From Pediococcus parvulus (GTDB lineage: Bacteria; Bacillota; Bacilli; Lactobacillales; Lactobacillaceae), in the NCBI RefSeq assembly GCF_007990205.1, contig NZ_BJWE01000007.1:1-64000 (forward strand): a stretch of 64,000 nt of DNA, written 5' to 3'. The notes below the pieces were generated by a model that worked only from the letters and a program-made list of their open reading frames with translations, did not search any database and was not told where the DNA came from. Positions 1 through 10,139 of this stretch are shown here, in pieces. Within the stretch, counting starts at the first letter, position 1. Every line of letters begins with the position of its first letter. Position numbers and translations under genes: made by a program.

Positions 1-93
1 TTTTCTACTAAAACTTTACACTAACTCAAAGATTCCCCCAAAACCGCTTAATCAAACAGCCTATTGACTTATAACCAATTGTCAAAATCTAAT

Positions 94-2151
94 TTATTTG
101 GAACTACTCTTTGTTGTTGAAGTACTTTCAACCATCTTCCAATAGGCTGCATAGACCTTCTTAGCAAGGGCAATATTATTGCTCTCAGCACTTTCTCCTA
201 AACCTGGCATTGCAATTGCCACAACTACTTTTGGATTTTTTGATGGTGCATAAGAAGCCAAACTTAGTGTGACGGTCGTTTTACCATTTGTAGTTGTTTC
301 GGCTGTACCTGTCTTTGCAGAAATCTCAGGACTAATACTTGCCAGCGAACCACCAGTTTTATAGGTATTTTTTCCGTGGACAACTTTATATAAGCCATCA
401 GTAACAACTTTCTTTTCAGCAGCTGTATCATCAATGTAATTTAACGTCTTTGGTTCAATCGTTTCCTCAACTGTTCCCAAACCACCTTTAGAATTTGTGC
501 CTCTAACTTGAGAAACAACATGCGGCGCCAAACGATATCCGCCATTTGCAATGGTAGACATATATTGTGCAACTTGAATTGTGGTATAAGCATCGTAGTT
601 TCCAAAAGATAAATCTAGCGCTTTACCTATATTGCTTTCACCACTTGGTCCTTGATATCCAGATGATTCCCCTGGAATATCAATTCCTGTGTAAGTACCT
701 AAACCAAATTGTTCAAAATAACCCCGCATTTTTGTAAAAATACTTGATTTCATCCCTAATAAACTTGTTCCTGAAGAATAATTAAAGCCAGCTTCTTTCA
801 TTGCCAACTGCATCATGTACGAGTTAGAAGATACTTCTAGCGCTGTTGAAGCCGTTACCTTCATGTTGGCGCTCCCTGTTTTATTAAACCACGATGCCTT
901 TGCACTCGTACCAGCAAGTTTAATTGGCTGATCAGTTAAAGTGCTATTCGTTGGTGTAATTACACCGTCCATCAAGGCGCCAGACACCATAGCACCCTTG
1001 ACAACGGACCCCATGACGATTGGCTCATTGATCGTTCCCAGCGCATTATTTGTCAGCTTTCCTGTACTTGTATTACGATCAGCACCAGCTAAAGCAATAA
1101 CCGCTCCAGTATTTGGATTCATGACAACCGCGTATGCGCCAGTTGACTTTCCACCAGCACTTGATGTGGCTGAGCGAACATACTGTTGAATCTTTTGCTG
1201 AAAAGCAGCATTGATAGAAAGAACAAGATTATCACCCTTTTTACCAGCATATTGTTTAACTTCTTTTTTAATCGTGCTGTTTCCGCTAACTTCGACTCGT
1301 GTTTGCAATTTGGTTCCTTTCAGAATAGAATCATATTCTTTTTCCAAATAGCTCTGGCCGACACTATCGTTACGCGAATAGCCCTGCGCCAAGAGAATGT
1401 TCACCTCGTCACTTGGCAAACCAACCTTAGCACTCGAAACCGTTCCGGCAATACTCTTAATCGAACTTCCTTGTGGATAATCACGAGACCAGCTGGTTCC
1501 CACTTTAACCCCAGGTAGTTCTGATAAATGTTCACCAATTTCTGCAACTTCCTTAGTAGAAACACCGGATTCTTTCAGATAAACCGTTGATAATTCATAG
1601 GCACCATTCATGAGACTAAAAATTTTGGCCGCGTTTTGTTCTGTTTTTGTTAAATTGACAGTCTTTTTAACCTTCTCAACCGCTAAATTATAAAGGGCTT
1701 TGCTTCCATAATCACTGTGATTCTTTATACTATTTTCTACTTTTTTTAAATTAGAAGTTTTGGCCAAATAGTAATCCGCTTCATCTTGAGCGGAAAGTGT
1801 CGAGGTTGAGACCTTCATATACCGGCCTAATCGATTAGCTGTCTTTCTCAATGTTGAGGATAAAACATTAACCCCCTTGGTATATTGAATAGCTTGGTGC
1901 GATTTATTTCCCACCAGAACTTTTCCGGTTGAGTCATAAATTTCACCTCGTTGCACATTGCTAGTTTCGACTGTAGTATCAGTTCGATCAACATCCGCCA
2001 CATATTTGGATCCATTAAAGATCTGCAAATAGGCAAGTCGCCCAATTAAGGTGACTAGCAGAATAACAACAATAATAAAAATGAGATTGAGCCGAAATGG
2101 TAGTTCTGATTTCGTTTTACGAATTTTAGATGATTCTTTATTTGATTTCAA
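94..2151 (-). CDS. pbp2b: Class B penicillin-binding protein, Pbp2b type (peptidoglycan transpeptidase)
   Basis: A D,D-transpeptidase that cross-links peptidoglycan at the outer face of the membrane; Pbp2b-type enzymes serve cell elongation. One N-terminal membrane segment (about residues 20-43) is followed by a PBP dimerisation domain and a C-terminal transpeptidase domain. The active-site SxxK is SVVK near residue 382, the SxN motif lies in EVSSNSYM, and KTGT is near residue 613. No PASTA repeats are present. A GTG lies six codons further upstream, but AAGGAG sits nine bases before an in-frame TTG, so the TTG start is preferred (685 aa). It is transcribed divergently from the YfhO-type gene. 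The family is certain; the Pbp2b assignment rests on the GSVVKGA context. Confidence 0.9.
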   Translation of the reverse strand: MKSNKESSKIRKTKSELPFRLNLIFIIVVILLVTLIGRLAYLQIFNGSKYVADVDRTDTTVETSNVQRGEIYDSTGKVLVGNKSHQAIQYTKGVNVLSSTLRKTANRLGRYMKVSTSTLSAQDEADYYLAKTSNLKKVENSIKNHSDYGSKALYNLAVEKVKKTVNLTKTEQNAAKIFSLMNGAYELSTVYLKESGVSTKEVAEIGEHLSELPGVKVGTSWSRDYPQGSSIKSIAGTVSSAKVGLPSDEVNILLAQGYSRNDSVGQSYLEKEYDSILKGTKLQTRVEVSGNSTIKKEVKQYAGKKGDNLVLSINAAFQQKIQQYVRSATSSAGGKSTGAYAVVMNPNTGAVIALAGADRNTSTGKLTNNALGTINEPIVMGSVVKGAMVSGALMDGVITPTNSTLTDQPIKLAGTSAKASWFNKTGSANMKVTASTALEVSSNSYMMQLAMKEAGFNYSSGTSLLGMKSSIFTKMRGYFEQFGLGTYTGIDIPGESSGYQGPSGESNIGKALDLSFGNYDAYTTIQVAQYMSTIANGGYRLAPHVVSQVRGTNSKGGLGTVEETIEPKTLNYIDDTAAEKKVVTDGLYKVVHGKNTYKTGGSLASISPEISAKTGTAETTTNGKTTVTLSLASYAPSKNPKVVVAIAMPGLGESAESNNIALAKKVYAAYWKMVESTSTTKSSSK

Positions 2152-2284
2152 AATCTTAAGCTCCTTCACGCTACTTCATCATTCTAACAAAAAAATCAAA
2201 CTGCTTCTATAACTTGTTCACATTTTTAGATTATCTTAGTCAATGTGGTATGCTAAGAAAAGTAATTGCGAAAAGAGGAATATG

Positions 2285-4951
2285 ATGCAAAGAACTAGTC
2301 TCAAACACACCAAACACCTTGTTAACTCACATAAACAGCAACTTCTAGTTAGTTTTTTAATTCCGCTAATTTTGATGGCTGGTTATTTTATTTATCGGAA
2401 AATGGCGCCATTTGGCTCAAGCAGTTTATTAACTGTTGACCTAGGTCAGCAATATGTTGACCTCTTTGCCTATTTCCGTCACACGATTCTCCATGACCCA
2501 ACTGCTTTTTTCTATTCTTTTTCAAAAGCAATTGGTGGAGACATGACGGGAACGTGGGCCTATTATTTAATGAGCCCATTTAACCTCATCTTGCTATTTT
2601 TCCCAGGGAAAACCATCACAACTGGAATTTTTATTATTACCATCTTAAAATACGCATTTGCCGGTCTTACTTTTGCAATTTTGCTTCAAGGAATGTATCC
2701 AAAAGTTTCTTGGCTTGTGCCCGGATTGTCAACTGCCTATGCCTTAATGGGATTCAGCATTGCCAATCAACTAAACTTGATTTGGCTGGATGCCCCCATC
2801 CTTTTACCTTTAATTATTTTAGGAATTGAACAAATTTTTAAAACGGGTAAAATTCGTTGGTTTGTTTTGTGGTTATCGCTAATGTTAATCATTAACTACT
2901 ATATGGCATACATGATATGTATTTTTAGTGTCTTATATTTTGCCTTTGCTAGCGCACAACATTATACCTCATTTAAAACGACCTTCACAGCTTTGAAACG
3001 ATTTGTGGGTGGCGCCCTCCTCTCGGGTGGTTTCGCTTCTTGGATATTGATGCCTACCTTTTACATCTTGACACAAAGCAAGGTCCAGTACACTGAAACA
3101 AGTGTGAAGTTTAAATTTGAGTACTTTCCATTTAAAATGCTCAGTAAATTATTACCCGGAACCTTCAATTTTGAACAGATGCCAAGTGGTTTACCAAACA
3201 TTTTTGTAGGCGCCTTTTGTTTAATTGGTTTCGCGCTCTATTTTACAAATCACAACTTAAAACTACGGGAACGAATTACTTCGGGAATCATTACGTTATT
3301 CCTGCTTTTGTCGCTTTGTTTTCAGCCTTTAGATCTGTTTTGGCATGCCATGCAATTTCCATGGTGGTATCCATACCGTTTTAGTTTTCTTGTTTGTTTC
3401 TGGATTATCTTTTTAGCAGCCAGATACTTATTCTCGAAACCAACATTTAGTGATCGTAGCCTAATCATCACAAGCCTTATCTTCTTAAGCGGTTTAGTTT
3501 ACCTCTACTTGAATTTATCTAGTTTCAAAAAATATGTCGATCAAAATAATTTCTTAATTGGCTGCTTATTCGTTGCACTAGGGTTACTGGCCTTTGTGCT
3601 TCTTCGACAAAGGCCTAAGTCTGGCTGGTTAATCACCGTTTTAATTGTGCTAGATGTCTTCGTTAACGCTTGTTTATCATTAAATAACTTATCATATGTT
3701 TCTCAATCTGAATTTGGTAACTATACAACAGAAATTGATAAAACAACCAGCAAAATTCAAAACAAAGACTCAGGCTTCTATCGGATCGGGACAACCTATA
3801 TGCGAACTAAAGACGATTCGATGCAGGCCGCATATAATGGTGGTTCTCACTTTAGTTCAACCTTTGAAACTCAAATTCCAAACTTTATGCAAAAAATTGG
3901 TCAACCAGATGGAGATGGTTTTGTCACGTACTCCAACGGAACTTTGATTACGGACAGCTTGCTAGGAATGAAATACTGGTCTAAAAATATTGAATCGACT
4001 CTCCCCGGTTCATCAGCAGCTTCAACAACTGATCCAACTTTACCGGCACTAACTTATCGACCAGATTTATCTGCCTATAAATTAGTTGGCCAAGACAGTT
4101 TGACCCAAACGTATAAAAACCCATACGCCTTGTCTGTTGGCTTTGGTGCCTCAAGTTTGGTGAAAAACTTTGATGGAAGCAAGTTAGATACCATTCAGTA
4201 TCAGTCACAACTTTACAGTACACTAGCTGGCCACACAAGTTCTAAACTTTTCACTTCAGAAAACTTTAATGAAGTTATTTTCCAGAATATTAATCAAACG
4301 ACTAAGTTGACTGGTAGTGTTTTGAAGAAAAACAGTTTATCAAAACCCGGAATTGTAACTTTTAAGTTTACCCCAAAAACAAACGGTGCGTATTATCTTA
4401 CGTTTGGTCAGGATTTAAATCCGGATAATGCAACCTTTACAATCAATGGAAAGTCACTCACTCAGTATTCGCCTTATCGGAATACAGTAGTGGTCAACTT
4501 TGCAAATCATAGTAAAGGGAAAACCGTGACTTTGAAAATTCAACTCAAAAAAATGAGTTTATGGCTTGAAAATTTCACTTTATATCACTTAAATCAAACG
4601 AAATTTACCAAGATTCAAAAAACGTTGAGCACATCCCCATTAAAGGTTACACAACACAACAGCCACCAAATTAAGGGAAAAATTACGGTGACTAAGAAAA
4701 ATGATTTCTTAATGACAACCGTTCCTTATGGAAAAGGCTGGCATGCAACGGTGGATGGTAAATCAGCTAAGGTTATCAAAATTGCTAAGACATTCTGTGG
4801 TATTCAATTGACCCCCGGTACGCATAAAATTGTACTTACTTACTGGCCACCTTATCTCTTTACCGGTCTCATTGTGACTTTAGTAGCGTTGCTCATTGTC
4901 CTTTGTTATCTCTGGTTAAATAAGCGGCGACTTAGGCAAACAAAAGAATAG
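2285..4951 (+). CDS. yfhO: YfhO family polytopic membrane protein (GT-C fold glycosyltransferase-like)
   Basis: A large membrane protein of about 888 residues. Many hydrophobic segments fill roughly residues 20-460, an extracytoplasmic domain follows, and a last membrane helix lies near the basic C-terminus. The N-terminal motif DLGQQYVDLFAYFRH is typical of YfhO proteins. In Bacillus and Listeria, YfhO-family proteins transfer sugars from undecaprenyl-phosphate to teichoic acids outside the cell; the acceptor here cannot be read from sequence. An ATG 42 bases upstream overlaps a likely extended -10 (TGGTATGCT), while GAGGA precedes ATGATG, so the second ATG is chosen. A strong terminator follows. 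It is monocistronic and divergent from the PBP gene. Confidence 0.85.
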   Translation: MQRTSLKHTKHLVNSHKQQLLVSFLIPLILMAGYFIYRKMAPFGSSSLLTVDLGQQYVDLFAYFRHTILHDPTAFFYSFSKAIGGDMTGTWAYYLMSPFNLILLFFPGKTITTGIFIITILKYAFAGLTFAILLQGMYPKVSWLVPGLSTAYALMGFSIANQLNLIWLDAPILLPLIILGIEQIFKTGKIRWFVLWLSLMLIINYYMAYMICIFSVLYFAFASAQHYTSFKTTFTALKRFVGGALLSGGFASWILMPTFYILTQSKVQYTETSVKFKFEYFPFKMLSKLLPGTFNFEQMPSGLPNIFVGAFCLIGFALYFTNHNLKLRERITSGIITLFLLLSLCFQPLDLFWHAMQFPWWYPYRFSFLVCFWIIFLAARYLFSKPTFSDRSLIITSLIFLSGLVYLYLNLSSFKKYVDQNNFLIGCLFVALGLLAFVLLRQRPKSGWLITVLIVLDVFVNACLSLNNLSYVSQSEFGNYTTEIDKTTSKIQNKDSGFYRIGTTYMRTKDDSMQAAYNGGSHFSSTFETQIPNFMQKIGQPDGDGFVTYSNGTLITDSLLGMKYWSKNIESTLPGSSAASTTDPTLPALTYRPDLSAYKLVGQDSLTQTYKNPYALSVGFGASSLVKNFDGSKLDTIQYQSQLYSTLAGHTSSKLFTSENFNEVIFQNINQTTKLTGSVLKKNSLSKPGIVTFKFTPKTNGAYYLTFGQDLNPDNATFTINGKSLTQYSPYRNTVVVNFANHSKGKTVTLKIQLKKMSLWLENFTLYHLNQTKFTKIQKTLSTSPLKVTQHNSHQIKGKITVTKKNDFLMTTVPYGKGWHATVDGKSAKVIKIAKTFCGIQLTPGTHKIVLTYWPPYLFTGLIVTLVALLIVLCYLWLNKRRLRQTKE

Positions 4952-4970
4952 GTTGAAATTCTATAAAAGA

Positions 4971-5012
4971 ACTTATCAAAAGTGATTAAAGGCTTTGGTA
5001 AGTTTCTTTTTT
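4971..5012 (+). terminator. Intrinsic terminator of the YfhO gene
   Basis: A nine-pair stem (ACTTATCAA with TTGGTAAGT, one G-U pair) is followed by a T-rich run and lies 20 bases after the stop codon. Confidence 0.8.
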
Positions 5013-5035
5013 GCTAAAAATTTGTGACCAAAATA

Positions 5036-5075
5036 AAAAGAGACCTGACAAAATCAGTTTTTGTTAGGTCTCTTT
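5036..5075. terminator. Bidirectional intrinsic terminator
   Basis: A near-perfect hairpin (AAAGAGACCT paired with AGGTCTCTTT, extended by ACAAAA/TTTTGT) has A and T runs on both sides, so it can terminate from either direction. It separates the YfhO and greA units. Confidence 0.75.
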
Positions 5076-5078
5076 ATT

Positions 5079-5114
5079 TATTATTTCTAATATTATTTCT
5101 AATATTATTTCTAA
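5079..5114. repeat. Three tandem copies of a 12-bp unit
   Basis: TATTATTTCTAA is repeated exactly three times head to tail between the bidirectional terminator and the structured element downstream of greA. No function is evident. Confidence 0.85.
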
Positions 5115-5120
5115 AATATG

Positions 5121-5220
5121 AAAAAAGGCGAATTTTTCCACTTAGCCACGGTTAACAAATAATCCAAAGTACGGACCATTCACAAATCTTGGCTAAGTTC
5201 AGAACTACCCGCCTTTTCCT
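5121..5220 (-). ncRNA. Candidate structured RNA or 3' UTR element downstream of greA
   Basis: Three nested stems are visible. The outer one pairs 5123-5130 (AAAAGGCG) with 5210-5217. The middle one pairs 5141-5148 (CTTAGCCA) with 5190-5197. The inner one pairs 5158-5165 with 5173-5180 around a seven-base loop. Read on the minus strand the element ends CGCC followed by six T, so it could double as the greA terminator. The separate stems and internal loops are more elaborate than a simple terminator. I cannot assign it to a known RNA family. Confidence 0.5.
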
Positions 5221-5231
5221 CTCACTTTTGC

Positions 5232-5714
5232 TTATTCAGCTTTGACACTCAAAATTTCGACGTTCATATCGCCACCTGGAGTTGCAATCACAACTTGGTC
5301 GCCCACTTTGTGATCTAACAAGGCCTTAGCAATTGGTGAGTCATTGGAAATCTTGCCAGACATTGGATCAGCCTCAGCAGCCCCCACAATTGTATAAGCT
5401 TCTGGTTCTTCATCAGGTAATTCTTTGAATTCAACAGTTTTTCCTAAAGACACAACATCTTTAGCAACTGCATTATTATCAATAATTTCTGCATTTTGAA
5501 GCATATGTTCAATCGTACTGATTCGACTTTCAACCATACTTTGTTCATCTTTAGCAGATTCATATTCTGAATTTTCTGACAAATCACCAAAACCACGGGC
5601 AATCTTAATTCGTTCAATTACCTCTGGACGAGTTTTTGTCTTTTTTTCATTCAACTCATCTTCTAATTTTTTTCTTCCCGCTTCAGTCATCGGATATGTT
5701 TTTTCATTTGCCAC
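5232..5714 (-). CDS. greA: Transcription elongation factor GreA
   Basis: GreA rescues backtracked RNA polymerase by stimulating cleavage of the nascent RNA 3' end. The 160-residue length matches the family. The N-terminal coiled coil carries the acidic tip region ([16 protein letters not shown], about residues 42-57), followed by a C-terminal FKBP-like domain ending in GGDMNVEIL. The start is GTG, with GAGGTG a suitable distance upstream. It follows udk and mltG, the order seen in Bacillus (mltG-udk-greA). A structured element lies just after its stop. Confidence 0.96.
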   Translation of the reverse strand: MANEKTYPMTEAGRKKLEDELNEKKTKTRPEVIERIKIARGFGDLSENSEYESAKDEQSMVESRISTIEHMLQNAEIIDNNAVAKDVVSLGKTVEFKELPDEEPEAYTIVGAAEADPMSGKISNDSPIAKALLDHKVGDQVVIATPGGDMNVEILSVKAE

Positions 5715-5791
5715 TTTTTAGACACCTCTTATTTATGATGAAAATATAACGATTTACAGCGTACCATGAAGTAAACGGCTTGTAAATAGAC

Positions 5792-6451
5792 TTACTCACG
5801 AAAAATGCCATCTCTGCCATCTTGAGAAAGAATATCTTTAATTTTCGTCGTCAACAAATCAATTGCCACTGTGTTTTGACCACCTTCTGGGACAATAATA
5901 TCAGCATAGCGCTTGGTTGGTTCCACAAACTGATGAAACATAGGCTTAACGGTTGCTAAATATTGGGTAATCACTGAATCTAACGTCCGTTCCCGTTCTT
6001 TGATATCCCGTTCAATACGGCGGATAATACGAATATCATCATCCGTATCTACATAAACTTTAATATCCATCAAATCACGGAGTCTTTGATCATCAAGGAT
6101 AAGAATTCCTTCTAAAATAATCACATCGCGAGGCTCTTGATGCACCGTTTTGGTACTCCGTGTTAATTTTGTGTAATCATAGACCGGTTTTTCAATTGCT
6201 TCGTAGTTCAACAACTGTTTTAATTGCTTAATTAATAAATCAGTATCAAACGCCAACGGGTGATCATAATTTACAGCCGTCCGTTCCTCCATGGACATGT
6301 CGGCTTGATCCTTATAGTAAGAATCTTGTTGGAGCGTCATAATTGAATGACCAGATAGATTTTGATAGATTTTTCGACTGACAGTAGTTTTCCCACTACC
6401 AGATCCGCCAGTCACACCAATTAAAATGGGTCGTTTGTCATTTGTATTCAT
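5792..6451 (-). CDS. udk: Uridine kinase (uridine/cytidine salvage)
   Basis: Phosphorylates uridine and cytidine to UMP and CMP in pyrimidine salvage. The P-loop GGSGSGKT is at residues 15-22, the substrate region includes the YDHPLAFD motif, and the lid carries [12 protein letters not shown]. The 219-residue length is typical. It sits 17 bases after mltG and upstream of greA, probably in one transcript. Confidence 0.96.
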   Translation of the reverse strand: MNTNDKRPILIGVTGGSGSGKTTVSRKIYQNLSGHSIMTLQQDSYYKDQADMSMEERTAVNYDHPLAFDTDLLIKQLKQLLNYEAIEKPVYDYTKLTRSTKTVHQEPRDVIILEGILILDDQRLRDLMDIKVYVDTDDDIRIIRRIERDIKERERTLDSVITQYLATVKPMFHQFVEPTKRYADIIVPEGGQNTVAIDLLTTKIKDILSQDGRDGIFRE

Positions 6452-6468
6452 GAATTACTCCTCATCCG

Positions 6469-7602
6469 TTATTTATTACTTGGATCCTGACTGGCTGCAT
6501 TTGCCAAATGTTCATCGTACGTTTTTGAAAAGTAAATTTTTCCGGTTTTTAAATTAGCAACAAAATATAAATAATCCTTACTGCGGTCCTTAGGGTGCAA
6601 AACGGCTAAAACCGATTTTTCACTAGGATTATTAACTGGTCCTGGACCATAACCCTTATGAAGCCGCAAATTGTAAAGTGACTTATCTTTTAAATCAGTT
6701 GTTGTTAAATCAGAACCAAAGCTTTTCTTAACCGCATAATAAACAGAAACATCAGATTGTAATGGCATCTTAATCGCTAGACGATTCAAAAAAACACCAG
6801 CAATCTTTTGTCGATCAGAAGTTGTATTTCCTTCACGTTCAACTAAGGCAGCCAAAGAAAGAACTTCTTGCACTGTCATTTTTTGCTTTTTAATTTTTGC
6901 ATAGTAGGGCTTTAATACATCGTTTTCCTTAGCCACCATTTGGGTGACAACGGACTTCAAGGTAGTCTTCTTTCCCAAAGAATAAGTAGCTGGGTAAAGA
7001 TATCCTTCAAGTCGGTAACGCACGTTAGAAGCCTTCATAGCTGATCCTAACAAATCGGGATACTTCTTATATAGACTATTGATAAAGTCTTTGTCATTCA
7101 TTAACGCAATAAATTGCTTTTGCGTAAAATTAGACGATTTTTCAATCGTACTACCAACTTCATCAATTGTTTCTCCCTCTTTAATCAAGACATATTTACC
7201 AAGTAAAACTGGTGTCGCACTGCCGCCTTTTTGTAATTTTTTGGCAATTTTATTTAAAGTCATCGATGGTTTTAAGACGTAATAGCCAGCTTTAAAATTA
7301 GTTATGTTATGAGATTTAACATAGTAACTAAACACTGCACCACTTTTAACGACTTTTTTTTCTTGTAAGATTGAACCAATTTGACGTGTCGAAGATCCTT
7401 CTGGTACGTTAATCTGGATTTGTTGCTTACTATCTGGATTTAGTGGCTCCAGAGCGCCTGAAAAATAATGATAAACAATAAATCCAGTTGCTACGATGAC
7501 AACGGCTAATACAATAGTGACCCACCTAATAATTGAGTGCCCTTGTGTTTGTTTTCTTTGTCTAGTCGTTTTGTCTTGCCCATTTTGATCTTGATTATTC
7601 AA
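6469..7602 (-). CDS. mltG: Endolytic murein transglycosylase MltG (YceG family)
   Basis: A membrane-anchored lytic transglycosylase that cuts nascent glycan strands and is thought to set glycan length at the growth site. A short basic cytoplasmic tail is followed by one membrane helix (about residues 27-46), a LysM-like region and the YceG domain. The catalytic glutamate lies in the ALVEREGN motif, and LQSDVSVYYA and NLRLHKGYGPGPVNNPS are family hallmarks. It has a TATAAT-like -10 at 7637-7642 and heads the mltG-udk-greA group. Confidence 0.93.
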   Translation of the reverse strand: MNNQDQNGQDKTTRQRKQTQGHSIIRWVTIVLAVVIVATGFIVYHYFSGALEPLNPDSKQQIQINVPEGSSTRQIGSILQEKKVVKSGAVFSYYVKSHNITNFKAGYYVLKPSMTLNKIAKKLQKGGSATPVLLGKYVLIKEGETIDEVGSTIEKSSNFTQKQFIALMNDKDFINSLYKKYPDLLGSAMKASNVRYRLEGYLYPATYSLGKKTTLKSVVTQMVAKENDVLKPYYAKIKKQKMTVQEVLSLAALVEREGNTTSDRQKIAGVFLNRLAIKMPLQSDVSVYYAVKKSFGSDLTTTDLKDKSLYNLRLHKGYGPGPVNNPSEKSVLAVLHPKDRSKDYLYFVANLKTGKIYFSKTYDEHLANAASQDPSNK

Positions 7603-7707
7603 GATTTTTTCCTCCGTTCCTAAAACATTATCTGTAATTATACTAAAAATGAGTTTACTCTGCCGATTTTTTTAATCAGCTATCAAGTTCTATAACTTTC
7701 AAAGAGA

Positions 7708-10131
7708 CTATCGAATTTCAATCTCAAATGCTGCTTTTAATGCCGCAATTGCTTGTTCAAATTCTTTATTAACCTCATCTTCCGTTAAGGTGTTATGTTT
7801 ATCTCGATACGTTAAAGTATAAGCAACAGATTTTTTGTTTTCTGGAATGTGTTTTCCTGAATAAACATCAAATAGTTGAATCTGTTCTAAATGGTGATTG
7901 GATTTTTCTCTTAAGGTAGCTTCAATTTCTGTATTTGAAACCTCTTTATCAATTACTAAGGCAACGTCCCGAGTAATTGCTGGATATTTAGAAATTGGCT
8001 CATAATGTTGAATCTTCTTTGGTGCATCCAAGATTGCCTGTAAATTAAGTTCAAAGACATAGGTTTCAGGAATCTTAAATTCTTTTTCCAATTGTGGATG
8101 AACTTGACCAATAAAACCAATAACCTGATCTCCTAAATAAATATCAGCCGTTCTTCCTGGATGCATTTCTGGACGATCCTGATTAGCAACATAACTTACA
8201 GATTTTTCAAAGTTCATGTCATGTAAAAGTAACGACACAATCCCCTTTAACTGATAAAAATCAACGGGAACTTCTTTTCCATACCAACTCTTAGAAATCA
8301 TGGAACCGGTAATTGCACCCGCCAAATGTTCAACTTCGCTAGGGCGATCCACGCCAGCCGTACGATAAAAGACACGTCCTTGTTCATATAAGGCAACGTT
8401 AGCTACCTTACGAGCAACGTTATAAGCCACATCATCCAACAAACCACTGATTAAATTCATTCGTAAAACAGCATGATCCTGACTCATTGGAAAATCAAGC
8501 TTCGTTTCTTCACTTTCCTGCATCATGAACATTTTTGCTTTCTGAACAGTTGTTAAACCGTAGCTCATGGCTTGATTTAAGCCGCTACCTTGCAAAAGCT
8601 CACGGATCCCACGAATAGCCTGCTGACTAGTTGTTAACCGACCAATTGTGGTTGGACCAGTTGGTAACGTTGAGGGTAAGTTGTCATAACCATAAATTCG
8701 CGCAATTTCTTCCAAAATGTCAGCCGGAATATGAATATCCCACCGTCGAGCCGGAACGGTCACCTTGAAGACTTCATCAGAAACCTGAACATTAAACTGT
8801 AATCGGTGAAGAACATTTGTCACTTCATCAACATTAAGTGCGGTTCCCAAAACATGATTAATTCGCGTCAAATCAAGCGTAACTTCCACACTTTGGGGAT
8901 TAGGATCAACTGGTGAAAGATGATTTTTAACCGCTTTTCCTTCTCCAAATTGAGCAGTTAACTGAAGTGCTTCATTCAACGCATCTGTAACAGTCGCAGG
9001 ATTAATACCCCGTTCAAATCGCATTGAAGCTTCACTGTGGAGCACATGATGACGTGCAGTTTTACGAATTTTAATGGAATCAAAAATTGCTGATTCAATG
9101 ACAATGGTCTTTGTTTCATCAGTAATTTCCGTTGCTAAGCCACCCATAACACCGGCCATTGCAATGTTTTTATCTCCATCTTTAATCATTAAATCTTGGC
9201 TACGCAGTTCTCGCTTCTCACCATCTAAAGTGACAAACTTTGTTCCTTGCGCTGAATAGCCAACACGGATTTCTTTAGTATTTAATTTATCATAATCAAA
9301 TGCATGTAAGGGTTGCCCATATTTCAACATAACATAGTTGGTAACATCAACCACGTTATTAATCGGACGAATTCCAGCTGTCATTAAACGCACTTGAAGC
9401 CAAAATGGACTTGGCATAATCTTTACATTTTTAACGATTCCCATTTGATAGGCCTGAACATCATCTGGTGCATCAATTTTAATGTCCAACAAATCTTTAA
9501 TGTCCGTTGTTTCGTCGATAGTTTCAAGTTTACGATGATGAATAACCGGCTTTTTGTTATAAATCGCCCCGATTTCATAGGCGTTGCCATCCATGCTAAA
9601 TAAGTCACCACGATTAGGTGTAACTGAAGTGTCAATCACATTGTCATCCATGCCCAGATATTCATAAACGGGTTCCCCAGGTTTAACATGGCTATCCTCA
9701 GGAAAAACATAAATACCATTGACATAGTCCTTAGGCACGACTTTTTCCTCAAAGCCAATTTCTTGTAGTGCACAAATCATTCCATTTGATTGTTGTCCAC
9801 GCATTTTGCTACGTTTAATTTTGACATTATCCTTGATTCGAGCCCCATGCATAGCCACAATGACATATTGACCTTTTGCAACATTTGGAGCACCACAAAC
9901 GATTTGAATGGGCTCATCTTCCCCAACATCTACCTGACAAATATTCAAATGGTCAGAATCTGGATGCGGCTGTACGTCAAGTGTATAACCCACAATAATT
10001 TTTTTAAGGCCGTCAGCAGCACGTGTAACTTCATCCACTTCAACTGCAGTCCGTTCAATCTTTTCCGCCAATACTTTCGGATCAACATCGAGATCAAAAT
10101 ATTCTTTTAACCAGTTATAAGAAACTTTCAT
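7708..10131 (-). CDS. pheT: Phenylalanyl-tRNA synthetase beta subunit
   Basis: Beta chain of the heterotetrameric PheRS that charges tRNA-Phe and edits misactivated tyrosine. At 807 residues it has the full domain set: N-terminal tRNA-binding domain (about 40-150, YTLDVQPHPDSDHLNICQV), B3/B4 editing region, B5 domain (about 410-480), catalytic-like core and C-terminal anticodon-binding FDX-ACB domain (about 712-806). It starts 8 bases after pheS and is co-transcribed with it under the Phe T-box. Confidence 0.97.
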   Translation of the reverse strand: MKVSYNWLKEYFDLDVDPKVLAEKIERTAVEVDEVTRAADGLKKIIVGYTLDVQPHPDSDHLNICQVDVGEDEPIQIVCGAPNVAKGQYVIVAMHGARIKDNVKIKRSKMRGQQSNGMICALQEIGFEEKVVPKDYVNGIYVFPEDSHVKPGEPVYEYLGMDDNVIDTSVTPNRGDLFSMDGNAYEIGAIYNKKPVIHHRKLETIDETTDIKDLLDIKIDAPDDVQAYQMGIVKNVKIMPSPFWLQVRLMTAGIRPINNVVDVTNYVMLKYGQPLHAFDYDKLNTKEIRVGYSAQGTKFVTLDGEKRELRSQDLMIKDGDKNIAMAGVMGGLATEITDETKTIVIESAIFDSIKIRKTARHHVLHSEASMRFERGINPATVTDALNEALQLTAQFGEGKAVKNHLSPVDPNPQSVEVTLDLTRINHVLGTALNVDEVTNVLHRLQFNVQVSDEVFKVTVPARRWDIHIPADILEEIARIYGYDNLPSTLPTGPTTIGRLTTSQQAIRGIRELLQGSGLNQAMSYGLTTVQKAKMFMMQESEETKLDFPMSQDHAVLRMNLISGLLDDVAYNVARKVANVALYEQGRVFYRTAGVDRPSEVEHLAGAITGSMISKSWYGKEVPVDFYQLKGIVSLLLHDMNFEKSVSYVANQDRPEMHPGRTADIYLGDQVIGFIGQVHPQLEKEFKIPETYVFELNLQAILDAPKKIQHYEPISKYPAITRDVALVIDKEVSNTEIEATLREKSNHHLEQIQLFDVYSGKHIPENKKSVAYTLTYRDKHNTLTEDEVNKEFEQAIAALKAAFEIEIR

Positions 10132-10139
10132 TTTTATTG

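Noticed and set aside
1-93. Left edge upstream of the pbp2b stop
   Set aside because: No gene, clear hairpin or repeat could be supported in these 93 bases.
941-1518. Two plus-strand open frames within the pbp2b coding region
   Set aside because: Antisense to an intact PBP, and their translations resemble no known protein.
9790-10110. Plus-strand open frame of about 106 codons inside pheT
   Set aside because: Antisense shadow of a strongly conserved gene; no ribosome site or recognisable domain.
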